Positions 23,243-32,622 are shown, numbered from the stretch's first letter. The stretch is DNA of 64,000 bases from Udaeobacter sp963725505 (GCA_963725505.1 CAVRYN010000006.1:124001-188000); one strand, 5' to 3'. Program-made: numbers and translations. Notes: generated by a model from the letters alone, not told the origin.

Positions 23243-24460
23243 TTGAAGGCGTGTTGTACGGAAACCGTGGGAATTTGTCTAGTCAGGCAGCGACCTAATT
23301 TCCACGTAGGGCCTCGCCTGGTACGCGGCCTCGGATTTTGTTGCTTGGTTACACAGTCTGCCGACAGTAGATCGGTGGCAATTGGCAGGATCTTACGCGG
23401 CACCGATGTTCGACAGGGCTACAGCCAAGCTGCAGAACTTTCCTCACCTGACATTTTCACCGCAGGTCTTTGGCGATGGCATGCCTTATTGCTCGTTTGC
23501 TTGGTGGGATATCTTGATTATTTGACAGGATACGAGCGTTCGCTGCTTCTGTTTTACCTCTTGCCTGTCGCGGTGGCGGCATGGTTTGGCACCTTTGGTT
23601 TCGCTCTGGCGGTAGTCGCCGCGTGCGTACTGGTATCGGTGTTTTCAGACGTTGCAGCTGGAATTCCAGCTTTAGGATTCTGGAACATTGCAACGTCATT
23701 TGGCTTCTATGTGCTTTTCGCAGCTGTGCTCTGGAAGTTAGGAACGCTCATTCGTGAACTCGATCGACGCGTGCACGAACGCACGGCCGCCCTCGAACGC
23801 GAGATGGCTGAGCACCGGCGGCTCGATCAAGAGATCGCGCGGGTAGCGGATCGTGAACGGCGCAGGCTTGGCCAGGATCTGCACGATAACCTCGGACAGC
23901 ACCTGACTGGCACGGCTCTCGCGGCTCAGGTATTAAAGGAAAAACTTGCCGCACGGTCTGCCCCGGAAGTGCCCGAAGCTGAGAAGCTCGTCCGCTACGT
24001 TGAGGAAGGGATCGATCTCACGCGCAGCCTTGCACGTGGCTTTTTCTCACCAGAACTGGATGCGGAAGGGTTAATGGTGGCATTGCAGCACCTGGCTGAA
24101 AATGTAAGCGAGAGATTCCGGATCAACTGCGCTCTTGATGGCGATGAGTCAATTCGGATCCACGATCGCACGATTGCGAATCAGCTTTATCGAATCGCCC
24201 AGGAGGCGGTGACAAACTCGGTAAAACATGGTGCTGCCAGGCAAGTTGACATTCGGCTCGCCAAGGATGGCCCCGACCTTTGCCTGACAATTGTCGATGA
24301 CGGAATCGGATTTCCTGACACGCCGCCGAAGTCCGAAGGGCTCGGGCTTCGTTTGATGCAACATGGTGCGGCATTGACCGGCGCGACATTCGATGTTCGG
24401 CGAAATGGTAAGCACGGGACAATTGCCACATTTCGAGTTAAGCATTTCGAGTCGCAATGA
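23243..24460 (+). CDS. NarL-type sensor histidine kinase
   Basis: Up to 405 residues. Four membrane spans lie at about 80-170 (ALLLVCLVGYLDYL, LLLFYLLPVAVAAWF, FALAVVAACVLVSVF, FGFYVLFAAVLW), then a coiled coil and a HisKA_3 dimerisation segment DRERRRLGQDLHDNLGQH with the phosphorylated His at 214. The ATPase domain has QEAVTNSVKHG (N box) and VDDGIGFP (G1). The membrane part resembles MASE-like sensors without a periplasmic domain. The start is uncertain (TTG 23243 gives an odd, Cys-rich first 60 residues; a later start is likely). The response regulator follows directly. Confidence 0.88.
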   Translation: MKACCTETVGICLVRQRPNFHVGPRLVRGLGFCCLVTQSADSRSVAIGRILRGTDVRQGYSQAAELSSPDIFTAGLWRWHALLLVCLVGYLDYLTGYERSLLLFYLLPVAVAAWFGTFGFALAVVAACVLVSVFSDVAAGIPALGFWNIATSFGFYVLFAAVLWKLGTLIRELDRRVHERTAALEREMAEHRRLDQEIARVADRERRRLGQDLHDNLGQHLTGTALAAQVLKEKLAARSAPEVPEAEKLVRYVEEGIDLTRSLARGFFSPELDAEGLMVALQHLAENVSERFRINCALDGDESIRIHDRTIANQLYRIAQEAVTNSVKHGAARQVDIRLAKDGPDLCLTIVDDGIGFPDTPPKSEGLGLRLMQHGAALTGATFDVRRNGKHGTIATFRVKHFESQ

Positions 24461-24476
24461 CTTTGAATTTTGCGTA

Positions 24477-25160
24477 ATGAACTCTCAACTTTCTGGAACA
24501 GTGGCACGGAAAACTCGCGTCCTTGTAGTTGATGATCATCCGCTCGTTCGGGAGGGGCTCGCTAATCTCATAAACGCGCAGCACGATCTCATGGTCTGCG
24601 GCGAGGCCGAGGATTCGGCCCAAGCGATCGCCGGAATGCGCAAGGCGCGGCCCGATGTCGCGCTGATTGACATTTCTCTCAAAAACGAATCAGGATTGGA
24701 ATTGGTCAAGCACTTGGCAAACCAGTTCCCGCAAGTCGCTTTAGTCGTTCTCTCCATGCATGACGAGACCTTATATGCTGAACGTGCACTGCGTGCGGGT
24801 GCGCGTGGTTACGTCATGAAGCGCGAAGCAAGTAAGAACGTACTCGCCTCAATCCGTCGAGTTTTCGAAGGCGGCGTTTATATAAGCGAGAGAGTGACGA
24901 GTAGGATGGTCCTTAGACTTAGCTCACCCGGCGAGGCAGCTACCAGTTCGCCGGTCGAACTTTTGAGCGACCGCGAACTGGAGATCTTTCGCCTGCTCGG
25001 CCAGGGCCGCACCACGTCGCAGATTGCCAGCGACTTGAATCTAAGTTTGAAAACGGTCCAGGCCTATTGCGCGCGCGCGAAGGAAAAGTTTGGCGTTACT
25101 TCCCTCGTTGAGTTGCTTCGGGCAGCCATTCGGTGGGAAGATGCTAGCCACGTAAAATAA
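24477..25160 (+). CDS. NarL/FixJ-type response regulator
   Basis: 227 residues. Receiver domain 1-125 with the acidic pocket VVDDHP, phospho-acceptor Asp65 in LIDISL, and Lys in YVMKREASKN. A LuxR-type helix-turn-helix follows at 160-225 (LSDRELEIFRLLGQGRTTSQ and DLNLSLKTVQAYCARAKEK). The ATG at 24477, 16 bases after the kinase stop, gives the standard N-terminus; an earlier frame inside the kinase gene is not needed. It is the partner of the upstream kinase. Target genes are unknown. Confidence 0.92.
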   Translation: MNSQLSGTVARKTRVLVVDDHPLVREGLANLINAQHDLMVCGEAEDSAQAIAGMRKARPDVALIDISLKNESGLELVKHLANQFPQVALVVLSMHDETLYAERALRAGARGYVMKREASKNVLASIRRVFEGGVYISERVTSRMVLRLSSPGEAATSSPVELLSDRELEIFRLLGQGRTTSQIASDLNLSLKTVQAYCARAKEKFGVTSLVELLRAAIRWEDASHVK

Positions 25161-25233
25161 AAGCAAAAGGAGTCAGACTAGGGTTGCATTGCCGTCGAAA
25201 GTGATATAGGGATGCCGTGCGTCGGGACCCTCC

Positions 25234-25291
25234 TGTAGCGGCGGCTGTGACGGCCGCATATTCTTGCGCGTCAGCGGTGTTTCGTGCTACA
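25234..25291. repeat. REPIN-like element, family B (copy 3)
   Basis: Bounded by TGTAGC and GCTACA, with a first hairpin GCGGCtgtgacgGCCGC. Related to 3212-3290 and 17135-17158. Lies between the convergent response regulator and oxidoreductase genes. Confidence 0.6.
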
Positions 25292-25333
25292 AAATCGACA
25301 TGGAAATGTGTCAGGCAGGCGTTCCCGTCTCGA

Positions 25334-27001
25334 TTAGATGTTCGGCAGCAGATCGAAGTATTCGTCGTCTTCGTTCGAACCGCCTTCGCCTTTGCCAAGC
25401 TGCTTCTCGGATTCGACGAATTCGATGCGTTCGATCCATTTAATCATTTTGTAGCCAAGCTGGTTCTCCACGCGCAGTCGGAGAGGCGCACCATGGATGG
25501 CGGGCAATGGCTCGCCGTTCATCTCGAGCGCCAGCATGCACTCCGGCTTGAGCGCGTTATCCAGCGTCTGCGTCTCGTAATAGGTGGGACTGAAAAGTGA
25601 CGGGCCAAAGGAGTAGAACGCGATCACCTTCGCGGACGACCTGGGTTTAACGTGCTCGATCAACTTTTTCATCGACAGCCCGCCCCACTGCGCGATGCCG
25701 GTCCAACCCTGGATGCAATGATGCATGGTGATGAACTCTTCTCCGCCTAGCGCGCGAAGATCGGCGAGAGAAAGCTCGACAGGATTCTCCACCAGACCGG
25801 CAACCTTTAGTTTGTAATCCTTGAAGTTTCCGGCGGCGAGCTGCTTCCAGTCCTCGCGCTCCGGCATCTTCCCGTTAGGCCAGAGGCGCGGCGAGATCTG
25901 GTCCTTGCGGTAATGTTGGTTCGGGAGGAGCTGGTCAAGCGTTACCAATTTCGCCGGTTGAGTGACGGCTTTCTGCGCGTGCTGCAATTTGCGCGGAAAG
26001 TACCATGAGACGTAATGCGCGCCGATCCAGGAAAGCACGACGGCCGCGATCCCGATGAATCCTACAATCATTCCCACAGGCCGCAGATCGTCGATGCCTA
26101 ACACGATGTGGTTCATGTTCCGCGCAAAACCTGTGAGTCCGACCAGCGTCACATGCACGATGGTAAAGCCGATGAATCCTATGAGTAACAAGAAGTGAAT
26201 CGAGCGCGCGGCCTGGCGGCCACCGAATAATCGGGCGTAGATCGGGAAGCGATTCACCAACGCCGGCGACATGGCCATGCCAGTGAGGATGGAGAGCGGC
26301 GCCATGATGAAGATCGTGGCGAAATAAGAAAGCTGCTGGAGGGGATTGTAGCTGTAGAATCCATTCGGTTCGGGCGGAATGTGGAAGTTGCCATAATGGA
26401 CGAAAATCTTCCACGCCTCCACGAAGATATCGGGCGAGGTCGGCACCAGCCGTCGCCATTGCTCGGTCGTGAACAGTCCAATGACAAAAAACACACCGGT
26501 CAGAACAAATCCGTAGACGGTGATGAAATGCCAGGAGCGCGCGACGCCGACCGTGTGACGATAACCGGGCGTCGCGACCATTGGCGAGATGTAACGCCCA
26601 TCGTCCTTGGCCGTCCAGATGCGGTCCGTCGGCACCCGCAAAGGCGTGAAGCGGATCCATTCCGTGCCCGGGGTGCAGTGATCGTTGAAATAGAGCCGCG
26701 GATGTTCCATCAGAATGGAAAGACCGCTGCGGACGAGCATGAACAGGAAAAAGAGGTTGAAGAAATGGCTCCAGCGAATCCAGAACGGAAAGCCATGCGG
26801 GCCGCTCGCAACGCTTTCATGCGAAGCGGTTGCCGGCGCAATGTAAGGAAGCCCGAAGATCGCGTTCTGCATCCAGGCCAGGACGAACGGACCGAGTGCG
26901 AGGATCAGCAGCAGGATCAGGATAGAAGGACGGATCCAAATTCGAAAGCGCCGATCATCCGGATAATAGACCGCGCGATGTGCCTCATCGAAATGAATCA
27001 T
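25334..27001 (-). CDS. Cytochrome b561-like membrane domain fused to sulfite-oxidase-type molybdopterin domain
   Basis: 555 residues. The N-terminal half has about six membrane spans with paired histidines (RWSHFFNLFF, ARSWHFITVYG, ARSIHFLLLIGFI, FTIVHVTLVG) suited to b-type haem. The C-terminal 170 residues are an oxidoreductase molybdopterin-binding domain, with the Mo-ligand Cys in MHHCIQGWTG and the end motif GAPLRLRVENQLGYKMIKWI. It resembles YedYZ (MsrPQ) joined into one chain in reverse gene order. It would pass electrons between quinol and a periplasmic or cytoplasmic sulfoxide-type substrate. No Tat signal is seen, because the domain follows the membrane part. Substrate unknown. Confidence 0.87.
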   Translation of the reverse strand: MIHFDEAHRAVYYPDDRRFRIWIRPSILILLLILALGPFVLAWMQNAIFGLPYIAPATASHESVASGPHGFPFWIRWSHFFNLFFLFMLVRSGLSILMEHPRLYFNDHCTPGTEWIRFTPLRVPTDRIWTAKDDGRYISPMVATPGYRHTVGVARSWHFITVYGFVLTGVFFVIGLFTTEQWRRLVPTSPDIFVEAWKIFVHYGNFHIPPEPNGFYSYNPLQQLSYFATIFIMAPLSILTGMAMSPALVNRFPIYARLFGGRQAARSIHFLLLIGFIGFTIVHVTLVGLTGFARNMNHIVLGIDDLRPVGMIVGFIGIAAVVLSWIGAHYVSWYFPRKLQHAQKAVTQPAKLVTLDQLLPNQHYRKDQISPRLWPNGKMPEREDWKQLAAGNFKDYKLKVAGLVENPVELSLADLRALGGEEFITMHHCIQGWTGIAQWGGLSMKKLIEHVKPRSSAKVIAFYSFGPSLFSPTYYETQTLDNALKPECMLALEMNGEPLPAIHGAPLRLRVENQLGYKMIKWIERIEFVESEKQLGKGEGGSNEDDEYFDLLPNI

Positions 27002-27047
27002 ACGAATGCCCCCGAAATGATCACCCTGTCAGAATAAAATGATTAGA

Positions 27048-27130
27048 CCGCGTGAGGCGAAGCCTTTTACGCGGAAACATTCCCGTATGCCAATCTCGAG
27101 AGCCGCGTGAGGCGAAGCCTTTTACGCGGA
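27048..27130. repeat. Two direct copies of a 28-base hairpin repeat
   Basis: CCGCGTGAGGCGAAGCC then TTTTACGCGGA occurs identically at 27048-27075 and 27103-27130, 27 bases apart. Each copy is itself a hairpin: CCGCGT/ACGCGG outside AGGCgaaGCCT. It sits between the oxidoreductase and the decayed thiC tail, at the left edge of the accessory region. Confidence 0.8.
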
Positions 27131-27270
27131 TTCGAGTTGTGCGAGTGCAGCGAATCCGTCATCGTCGTCAGGCTTACCGCTGACCCCATGACTTTTCTTC
27201 GCGCAATTCCCTGTCCCGCCGTCTCGCCACGTCGTAGCTTTTCAGCGAAGATGGGAGCCTTGGCGAAGGA

Positions 27271-27411
27271 GGATGCTCGATGTGCGGCCCGCACTTCTGT
27301 TCGATGAAGATTACGGAGGACGTAGGCAAATTTGCAGTCGAGCAGAAATTATCCGACGACGAAGCGTTACACGTCGGACTGAAACAAAAACCAAAAGACG
27401 CAGCTCTGAAA
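27271..27411 (+). pseudogene. thiC: 3' tail of phosphomethylpyrimidine synthase ThiC
   Basis: The translation GCSMCGPHFCSMKITEDV followed by EQKLSDDEALHVGLKQK is the C-terminal end of ThiC, including the CxxCxxxxC-type cluster ligands MCGPHFC. Everything upstream of the GCSM is unrelated to ThiC, so only about 45 residues remain. The frame runs on without a stop into the TIR-like domain of the next gene. It most likely marks the site where accessory DNA replaced the body of thiC. Confidence 0.75.
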
Positions 27412-28352
27412 AAGACTCGCAGTTTACGCGAAGACTTGAAACTGAGGCATAAGACGAAAACGGCAACGCGCCGAAAGTGTTTCATATCAGCGCCGTTCGG
27501 CACCGATACGTCACAGTTGGTCGAAGCTTTTCGGCGGCGCAATGTTGAGTGTCTACGGCTCGACAATTTGAAACCCGGAGCAGCGATACTCGATACTTTA
27601 CAGAAGCTAGTGCACGATGTGACGTTTGTTTGCGGCGTATTTAAAGGGAGTAGTCCTAATCCAAACGTACATATTTGAGCTCGGGCTAGCAGCCGGACTT
27701 CGAAAGCCAATTGTAGTTTTGGCCGAATTGGACGCAATTGTGCCTCTGGATCTAAAGAGCTTGTTGGTCGTCCACATGAGTATTGATGATGCCGTAAGCA
27801 TCGATACTGCGATCGATTCGCTACTTCAGCATGTCACGCGGGGTACACCGAAACCGCAGAGCATTCCGCGCAATCTTGAAGCGACGATTGATCGCGACGC
27901 AGCATTTAAACGTCTTGCTACGTTGTCTGGATCTTCTGCGGCACAACGCGGAATCGCTTATGAGACATTCGTACGTGATCTGTTCGAGGAAGCGAACATC
28001 ACTGTGTCGCAACCTTCGAGAATGGATACAGGTGCCGACCTGGCAATTTGGCTAAACGGAATCGAGCCGGTTATTGGAAATCCGATCTTAGTGGAGGTGA
28101 AAGGTGGAGAGGCGGCCGCCGGCGTCAACACGAGGCTGAAACGAGGTTGCTCCAAAGTCTCAGCAAAGTGGCAGCACCGGCTGGCATGATAATTTGGATG
28201 GGCGAGTCAAGCAGTCCACGCAAGCCAGCGACGAATCTCCCGATCGTTTTCACGTTTAGCGTTGTTCAGCTGATCGACCTGCTCGCGAGCCGCCGGTTGG
28301 CTCCCGAACTGGTGCAGCGCCGAAATAGAGCCGTTCACGGCTTCTCCCCTGA
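27280..28352 (+). CDS. TIR/deoxyribosyltransferase-like domain fused to Mrr-type nuclease (frameshifted)
   Basis: Three frames read together give one protein. First is a TIR-like or nucleoside-deoxyribosyltransferase-like fold (KCFISAPFGTD, DVTFVCGVFKGSSPNPNV, FELGLAAGLRKPIVVLAE). Then comes a PD-(D/E)XK nuclease domain (QRGIAYETFVRDLFEEA, MDTGADLAIW, PILVEVKGGE) and a Leu-rich end. Frame changes fall near 27660-27680 and 28110-28140, with a third near 28330 if the true stop is the TGA at 28350-28352, which overlaps the ATG of the next gene. Its real start is unclear because the frame is open through the thiC tail. The architecture suggests an anti-phage effector; this is inference. Confidence 0.55.
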
Positions 28353-28887
28353 TGGCTCGTGTACCACGGGCAAGGATTCGGCGGCTGTTGAACGAAGCGG
28401 ATCAAACAGAAGTCGCTCAACAAAAGGGAGCGCTTCTCGAAGAAGCCATTTCGACTCTCTCACCCGTGTACCAGGTATCGAGTTGTTGCCGTCAAATATG
28501 CCGAACGTCGCAAATACTGAAGAGGTTGATATATTTCTATGGAACGAGCGGCTCGCTTCTGGTCTCTATTTTCTTGAGACGCCGTTGATGGTGGAGTGCA
28601 AGAACTGGGGGGTGGTTGTTACGGGTCACGAAGTCGTGTATTTCTCCAACTCGATGCGTAACCGCGGCTGTAAAGATGGTGTACTTGTCGCTTCGAACGG
28701 TATTAGTGGCGAAGCTGCGACTCTAACCGAAGCGCATTACGAACTCGCGATGGCTCTAACCCGTGGTCAGCGTATCCTTGTAATTACGCGCGCCGAGGTT
28801 GAGGCGTTCACGACGTCGCCTCAGTTGGCAGATCTTCTCAAGCTGAAGCTTGTAGACTTGACTATTAACGGCACGAAAGTTGGATGA
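28352..28887 (+). CDS. Mrr-like restriction endonuclease-fold protein (one frameshift)
   Basis: The first 35 codons (MARVPRARIRRLLNEADQ, KGALLEEAIS) continue in another frame from 28462 with TRVPGIELLPSN, EEVDIFLWNE, PLMVECKNWG, and NSMRNRGCKDGVLVASNGIS. This is the Mrr-type PD-(D/E)XK core: Asp in VDIFL and ExK in VECK, followed by the RxxxxGxLxxxxGI helix-strand. A base is missing near 28455-28462. The ATG overlaps the preceding nuclease gene (TGATG), suggesting one operon. Probable DNA nuclease of a defence module. Confidence 0.6.
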
Positions 28888-28906
28888 GCGTTTCCGGCTT
28901 CGGATT

Positions 28907-30122
28907 TCAGCAACGTCGAGCTTTGCGTCGACTATTTGCCTTGCCGCGATATGGAGACATTGGGCCCACAAACAAGCTAACTGGGTTCTCATCTTGTTTC
29001 TCGGCACCGTTAACGATGGCAGTTACGTGTTCTTTCAGTTCTTCAGCTGCCTCGAACCGATCCATGATCGTGTAAGGATCGGATGTGTCGATTATGATCG
29101 TCCTTCCTTGCGAAACGTCGAAGGGGATCGCGTCACCCTTTCGGATAATTTGAATGGTTGAAAGCTTGAATGCTTGGCGAACACCGAGCTCGTAAAACGC
29201 GTTCGGGTTGCTGAACGAACAAGTGGCCGCCCGCAAAGTCCAGAATAAGCGATGTATTCGATAACTTGCTTCGTGATAATTCCTGGCTTCGCGATTTTGT
29301 CAGCACGGATTGCCTCAATTCCGAATTCACTTAGGACAGGCTGCAGTAGATGCTTGAGAATTGTATCTGAATGTTTGCGCTGGTCGGAATCCTCACTGCC
29401 TATGGGAGTTATCACAAAGCACGTTTTCGCCCAATCGGTTTCGGCCGGTGCGTCTGCACTTCCGTCCATTTCGGCAGAGAGATCGACATGTTCTCCATTT
29501 CCAGACTCAGGGAGTGGGCGTTTGACGACTGGGAAAGCAACGTCAGAAAATTCAAGTCCATCCTTACCATCGGTACGCTTTACAAGCGCTCCGGCGAAGC
29601 GCGCGTTCTCTTTAATAATTTCAATTGCTTCTGCTGTTCGGTTGCGGGGCACGCCATACCTGGTCTCAAGAACATTTGGAAACAGGTCGTCCGTTGGCAA
29701 CGGGGAGCCATTGTAATCGGTGTAGAATCGGCTCAGCACTGATGGTGTGAAAAGGGCCTTCTTAATTCCTTCTTCTTTTTCCCCTTCGTATGTCGGCGCG
29801 AGGATCTTTCTACCTGTTTCTGCGAGAGTATAGGTATTTTTGTCCGTTTTAAGTAAATGCCATACGCCGTCGCCGACCAAAGCGGGTACGGGTACACGGG
29901 ATGTTTTTCGGAAACACCGAGGGCTTTTGCGATCTCCGCCCAAGATGTCGCCTTGCCCGCGTACGTGTCGCGGATCACTTGTGCAATCTGGAGCGATTCT
30001 TCGAAGAGTATTCTTCTCGGTAACGCCTCTGATGAGACCTTTGTTTGTTTATCCTTTCGATCTTGCGCGGTTTTCGCTTTCGCCTTGGCTGTATCGGCTT
30101 GTGTCTTAACGCGATTTTTCAT
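28907..30122 (-). CDS. Winged-helix/DUF5343-like regulator fused to TIR-like (deoxyribosyltransferase-fold) domain (frameshifted)
   Basis: Reconstructed from three frames. The N-terminus is a Lys-rich tail, then RILFEESLQIAQVIRDTYAG and a helix-turn-helix-like AEIAKALGVS. The middle (GIKKALFTPSVLSRFYTDYN, LPTDDLFPNVLETRYGVP) resembles DUF5343. The C-terminus has CFVITPIGSEDSDQRKHSD, IRADKIAKPGIITKQVIEYI, SNPNAFYELGVRQAF and IPFDVSQGRTIIID, a common nucleoside-processing/TIR-like domain. Frame changes lie near 29885-29905 and 29230-29260. It is convergent with the nuclease operon, 20 bases between stops. Probable NAD- or nucleotide-directed effector with its own sensor; inference. Confidence 0.55.
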
Positions 30123-30276
30123 TTTCCGGGGTTTGACTAACTATACGGCATCTTTCTGAAACGCGATGTTCAAAAAAAGGAAGTGCGTCAACAACTTTAA
30201 GACTAAGGCGAAAACTGAATTCCCGGTGGACGAGGTCGATCTTGCCGGTCGTTGCACGTGTGCGCTGGTCGGACCT

Positions 30277-31362
30277 TTACTTAGCGTGCCACCAGAAATT
30301 CTGGTCGGGTCGCATCGTTTCCAACACCTTCTTCATAAAACCTGCGGGAAAGCTCATTGCGCTTCTGTTTACCAGGTTCCGCTTGCACTCGTTTACAAGG
30401 AGCAGACTCACCGGCCTATTTGAAGTCGCCTGAAAAATCTCAGGTCGCTCGAACAGATTCAGAGGAAGTGGATGTGCTGCGAAGGGATTGTGATAGACGC
30501 GCAGGCGGTCGAGAATACTCTCTGCGTATCGACAATTGGGTCCTTTGAAGACATATTGTCCGTCTTTGTCTCGATCTTCATAGATCGCAGTGATCATCAC
30601 ATCTGGGTCGCCACTTAACGCTCGGACTTTCGACCACGTTGCCGCCGTGTTGTGGATTATTGCGCTGATCCCGGACAGTCCCGAGTCGCAGAAAAGCCCT
30701 AAGACACTTTCTCTCCGGAGGTTCTATAGACGCACGGCAGATCCTCTGCCAAGAGCGGCTCGTCTCGTTTCGGGTGTTCCTTCAGATATGTGTCTTCGTC
30801 CACATAGTACCGGTATAGGAGAGCCTCTATCGCACGTTCGGCTTGGAATTGGAAATGCGGCCGATCAAAGGGAGCGACGGCCAAGACGAATGGTTTTCCA
30901 GCTACGTGCGGCAAGCGGCTATAGGATTCAAGGTACTTCTGGTGCTTAGAATGGACCGCATTCGAGAGCCGGATGATGGCTTGAAAATTGAAGTCGCGAA
31001 AATTCTTTGGCGCCTTCAGTGGATTTGTTTTCTGTCACCGCTGGCGTTCCCAGCGCATGTAAGGCGATAGCGGCTTCGACTGCGAAAGGTTCAGGCGCGC
31101 GAATGCAAAAATCTGGGCGAGACCACCGAAAGTCGCACTCCATTTCGAGTTCCTTCAACGCGGCGTGGAGATAAAGCTCCCAGAACGCAGAATCGAAGGT
31201 CGTTTGAAATTCCTTCACAAATTTTCCGTCTCGATCCACGAATCCATCTGCCCACTCGTTCAACACTGTCCTGTCGGACAAGTTTGGGCGCTCGATGATG
31301 TTCTTGAATCCTCGATGAAAGCGTTCCGGCGGAACAACTGGTGTAAACAGATCGAGAGCCAT
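30277..31362 (-). CDS. Conserved protein of unknown function, possible PD-(D/E)XK-like fold (two frameshifts)
   Basis: Begins MALDLFTPVVPPERFHRGFK and shows FQTTFDSAFWELYLHAALKE, then DFRWSRPDFCIRAPEPFAVE with a D...ExA pattern reminiscent of restriction-fold proteins. The second frame gives NFQAIIRLSNAV, HVAGKPFVLAVAPFDRPHFQ; the third LGLFCDSGLSGISAIIHN, AIYEDRDKDGQYVFKG. Frame changes lie near 30955-30975 and 30700-30715. Correcting both gives about 360 residues. I recall similar proteins as sporadic hypotheticals in many bacteria, which fits an accessory, perhaps defence-related, role. No function assigned. Confidence 0.5.
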
Positions 31363-31614
31363 AATGGTCAACAATCGTCAAGAACGAGGCTACAAAGATT
31401 AATGCGCGATCGCCGTGCAATTTCCATCTTGCACCGATTGATATGTCGGTCAGATCCGTCTTATCTCCAAGCGCGCCACTCGCTTCGTGTTTCGCAGCGT
31501 GACAGGTGGCCTGTCTCCAACCCGTGAAAGGCCCCAGTTCGAAAAAAAGAAACAGACGAAAGATCTAGAAGCGCCGACCTACCTATTTCCATTACTTCTT
31601 TGGTTTCGCCTTCT

Positions 31615-31842
31615 TCACCGCGGATTTCTTGACGGCCTTCTTTGCCTTGCCATGAGCGCCCTCGCCGCCTGGTAGTTGGCCATGTGCTCCTCCGCGGACA
31701 CGCGCGCAACGGTGCGGCCGACCACGTCGAGAGCCAGGTCCTCCAACGATTTGAAGCGGACGCAACCTTTACCCATGTCGAGCTTCTTGCCGCTCTTCTT
31801 GTATTCGCTCGTGAACCAGGTTGACGACGTGACGATCGTCAC
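31615..31842 (-). pseudogene. C-terminal remnant of a DUF1801/YdhG-like protein
   Basis: The translation WFTSEYKKSGKKLDMGKG then VRFKSLEDLALDVVGRTVARV is the end of the DUF1801 (YdhG/iron-chaperone-like) fold, normally preceded by about 70 residues that are missing here. The last residues, QRRPSRNPR, replace the usual Lys/Ala-rich tail. The coding sequence upstream of 31842 is not recognisable, so this is a truncated relic. Confidence 0.6.
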
Positions 31843-32061
31843 GTGAGATTCAGTGGCAGCCGCGCAAGACGGCGAGCAGAATCAACGTGCCGATGACGGA
31901 AACGACGATCGAGCCAAGACAGCCGAGGCGGTTAGAGAAGAAAGCGAACATCGACTGATATCGTCCGGCGATACGCCATCGGTTTGCATTATCGAGCGGT
32001 GGATGGCGTCGAGGTTGAACTTCAGCACGGCCCGCCGAGGCGCGAGTTTCGATCCTGTTGT

Positions 32062-32163
32062 ATGATGCGCTGGATTTTTCGACTGATCGTGATGGCGGTG
32101 GCGGCCAAACTCGTGAATCGCTATCTCGGATCGCGTCAACCTCAGCCGCGGTCGCGGGGCTAG
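32062..32163 (+). CDS. Possible 33-residue small protein
   Basis: MMRWIFRLIVMAVAAKLVNR followed by YLGSRQPQPRSRG: a positively charged, hydrophobic N-terminal helix and basic tail. No ribosome-binding site and no known relative, and it lies in a decayed region. It may be a membrane-active small protein or chance. Confidence 0.2.
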   Translation: MMRWIFRLIVMAVAAKLVNRYLGSRQPQPRSRG

Positions 32164-32333
32164 ATCCGGCGCGTTTCGCGCATCAGGTTCGGCGCTCGCG
32201 GCAAGTCCTTCGGCTTTGACGCGGTCGAACACAGCCAGCGAGAGGAAAATCACAAGCGCGGCGTGCGTTTCGGTCCGAGGTGCGAGCCGCACTGGCATTG
32301 ACTGGCGGTAATAACGGGCCGGAGATTAAGACG

Positions 32334-32385
32334 GACCAGCCTTCGCCCGACCAGCCTTCGCGCAAGGCTACGGCGGGTCAAGAGG
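32334..32385. repeat. Intergenic repeat, family C (partly duplicated copy)
   Basis: GACCAGCCTTCGCCC directly followed by GACCAGCCTTCGCGCAAGG and CTACGGCGGGTCAAG. It shares the core CCAGCCTTCGC-AAGGCTACGGC with copies at 37549, 48106 and 50671. Confidence 0.65.
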
Positions 32386-32436
32386 CTACTCCGAAAGTCT
32401 TCGCGAGCAGGCGGCTCGGCAAGCGAAAAGGGGATC

Positions 32437-32517
32437 ATGCGCGGCAACGGTCCGATGATCGCCTGGTTCAAAGATCCGGCCGGAAATATTCTCTCCGTGC
32501 TCGAAGCGACGATGTAG
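32437..32517 (+). pseudogene. C-terminal remnant of a VOC/glyoxalase-fold protein
   Basis: MIAWFKDPAGNILSVLEATM is the last beta-strand of the vicinal-oxygen-chelate fold, with the metal-ligand Glu in SVLE. No other part of the domain is found upstream, where a family C repeat lies instead. A relic, not an independent gene. Confidence 0.55.
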
Positions 32518-32622
32518 GCGGCGTTCTGGAAAGCAGGAAGAGGGCAGCGCGAAGACGCACGGCGTCTGTCGCATGAAAATTCCGCGCAGTGCGGCAAGCA
32601 CAACAAACCCAAACGGTGTCGG

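Noticed and set aside
27048..27130. Possible short CRISPR array
   Set aside because: Only two repeats with one 27-base spacer, each repeat a strong hairpin, and no cas genes nearby.
31882..32298. 138-codon minus-strand frame in the decayed stretch
   Set aside because: No start context, no domain and a composition like the antisense of degenerate sequence; not supported.
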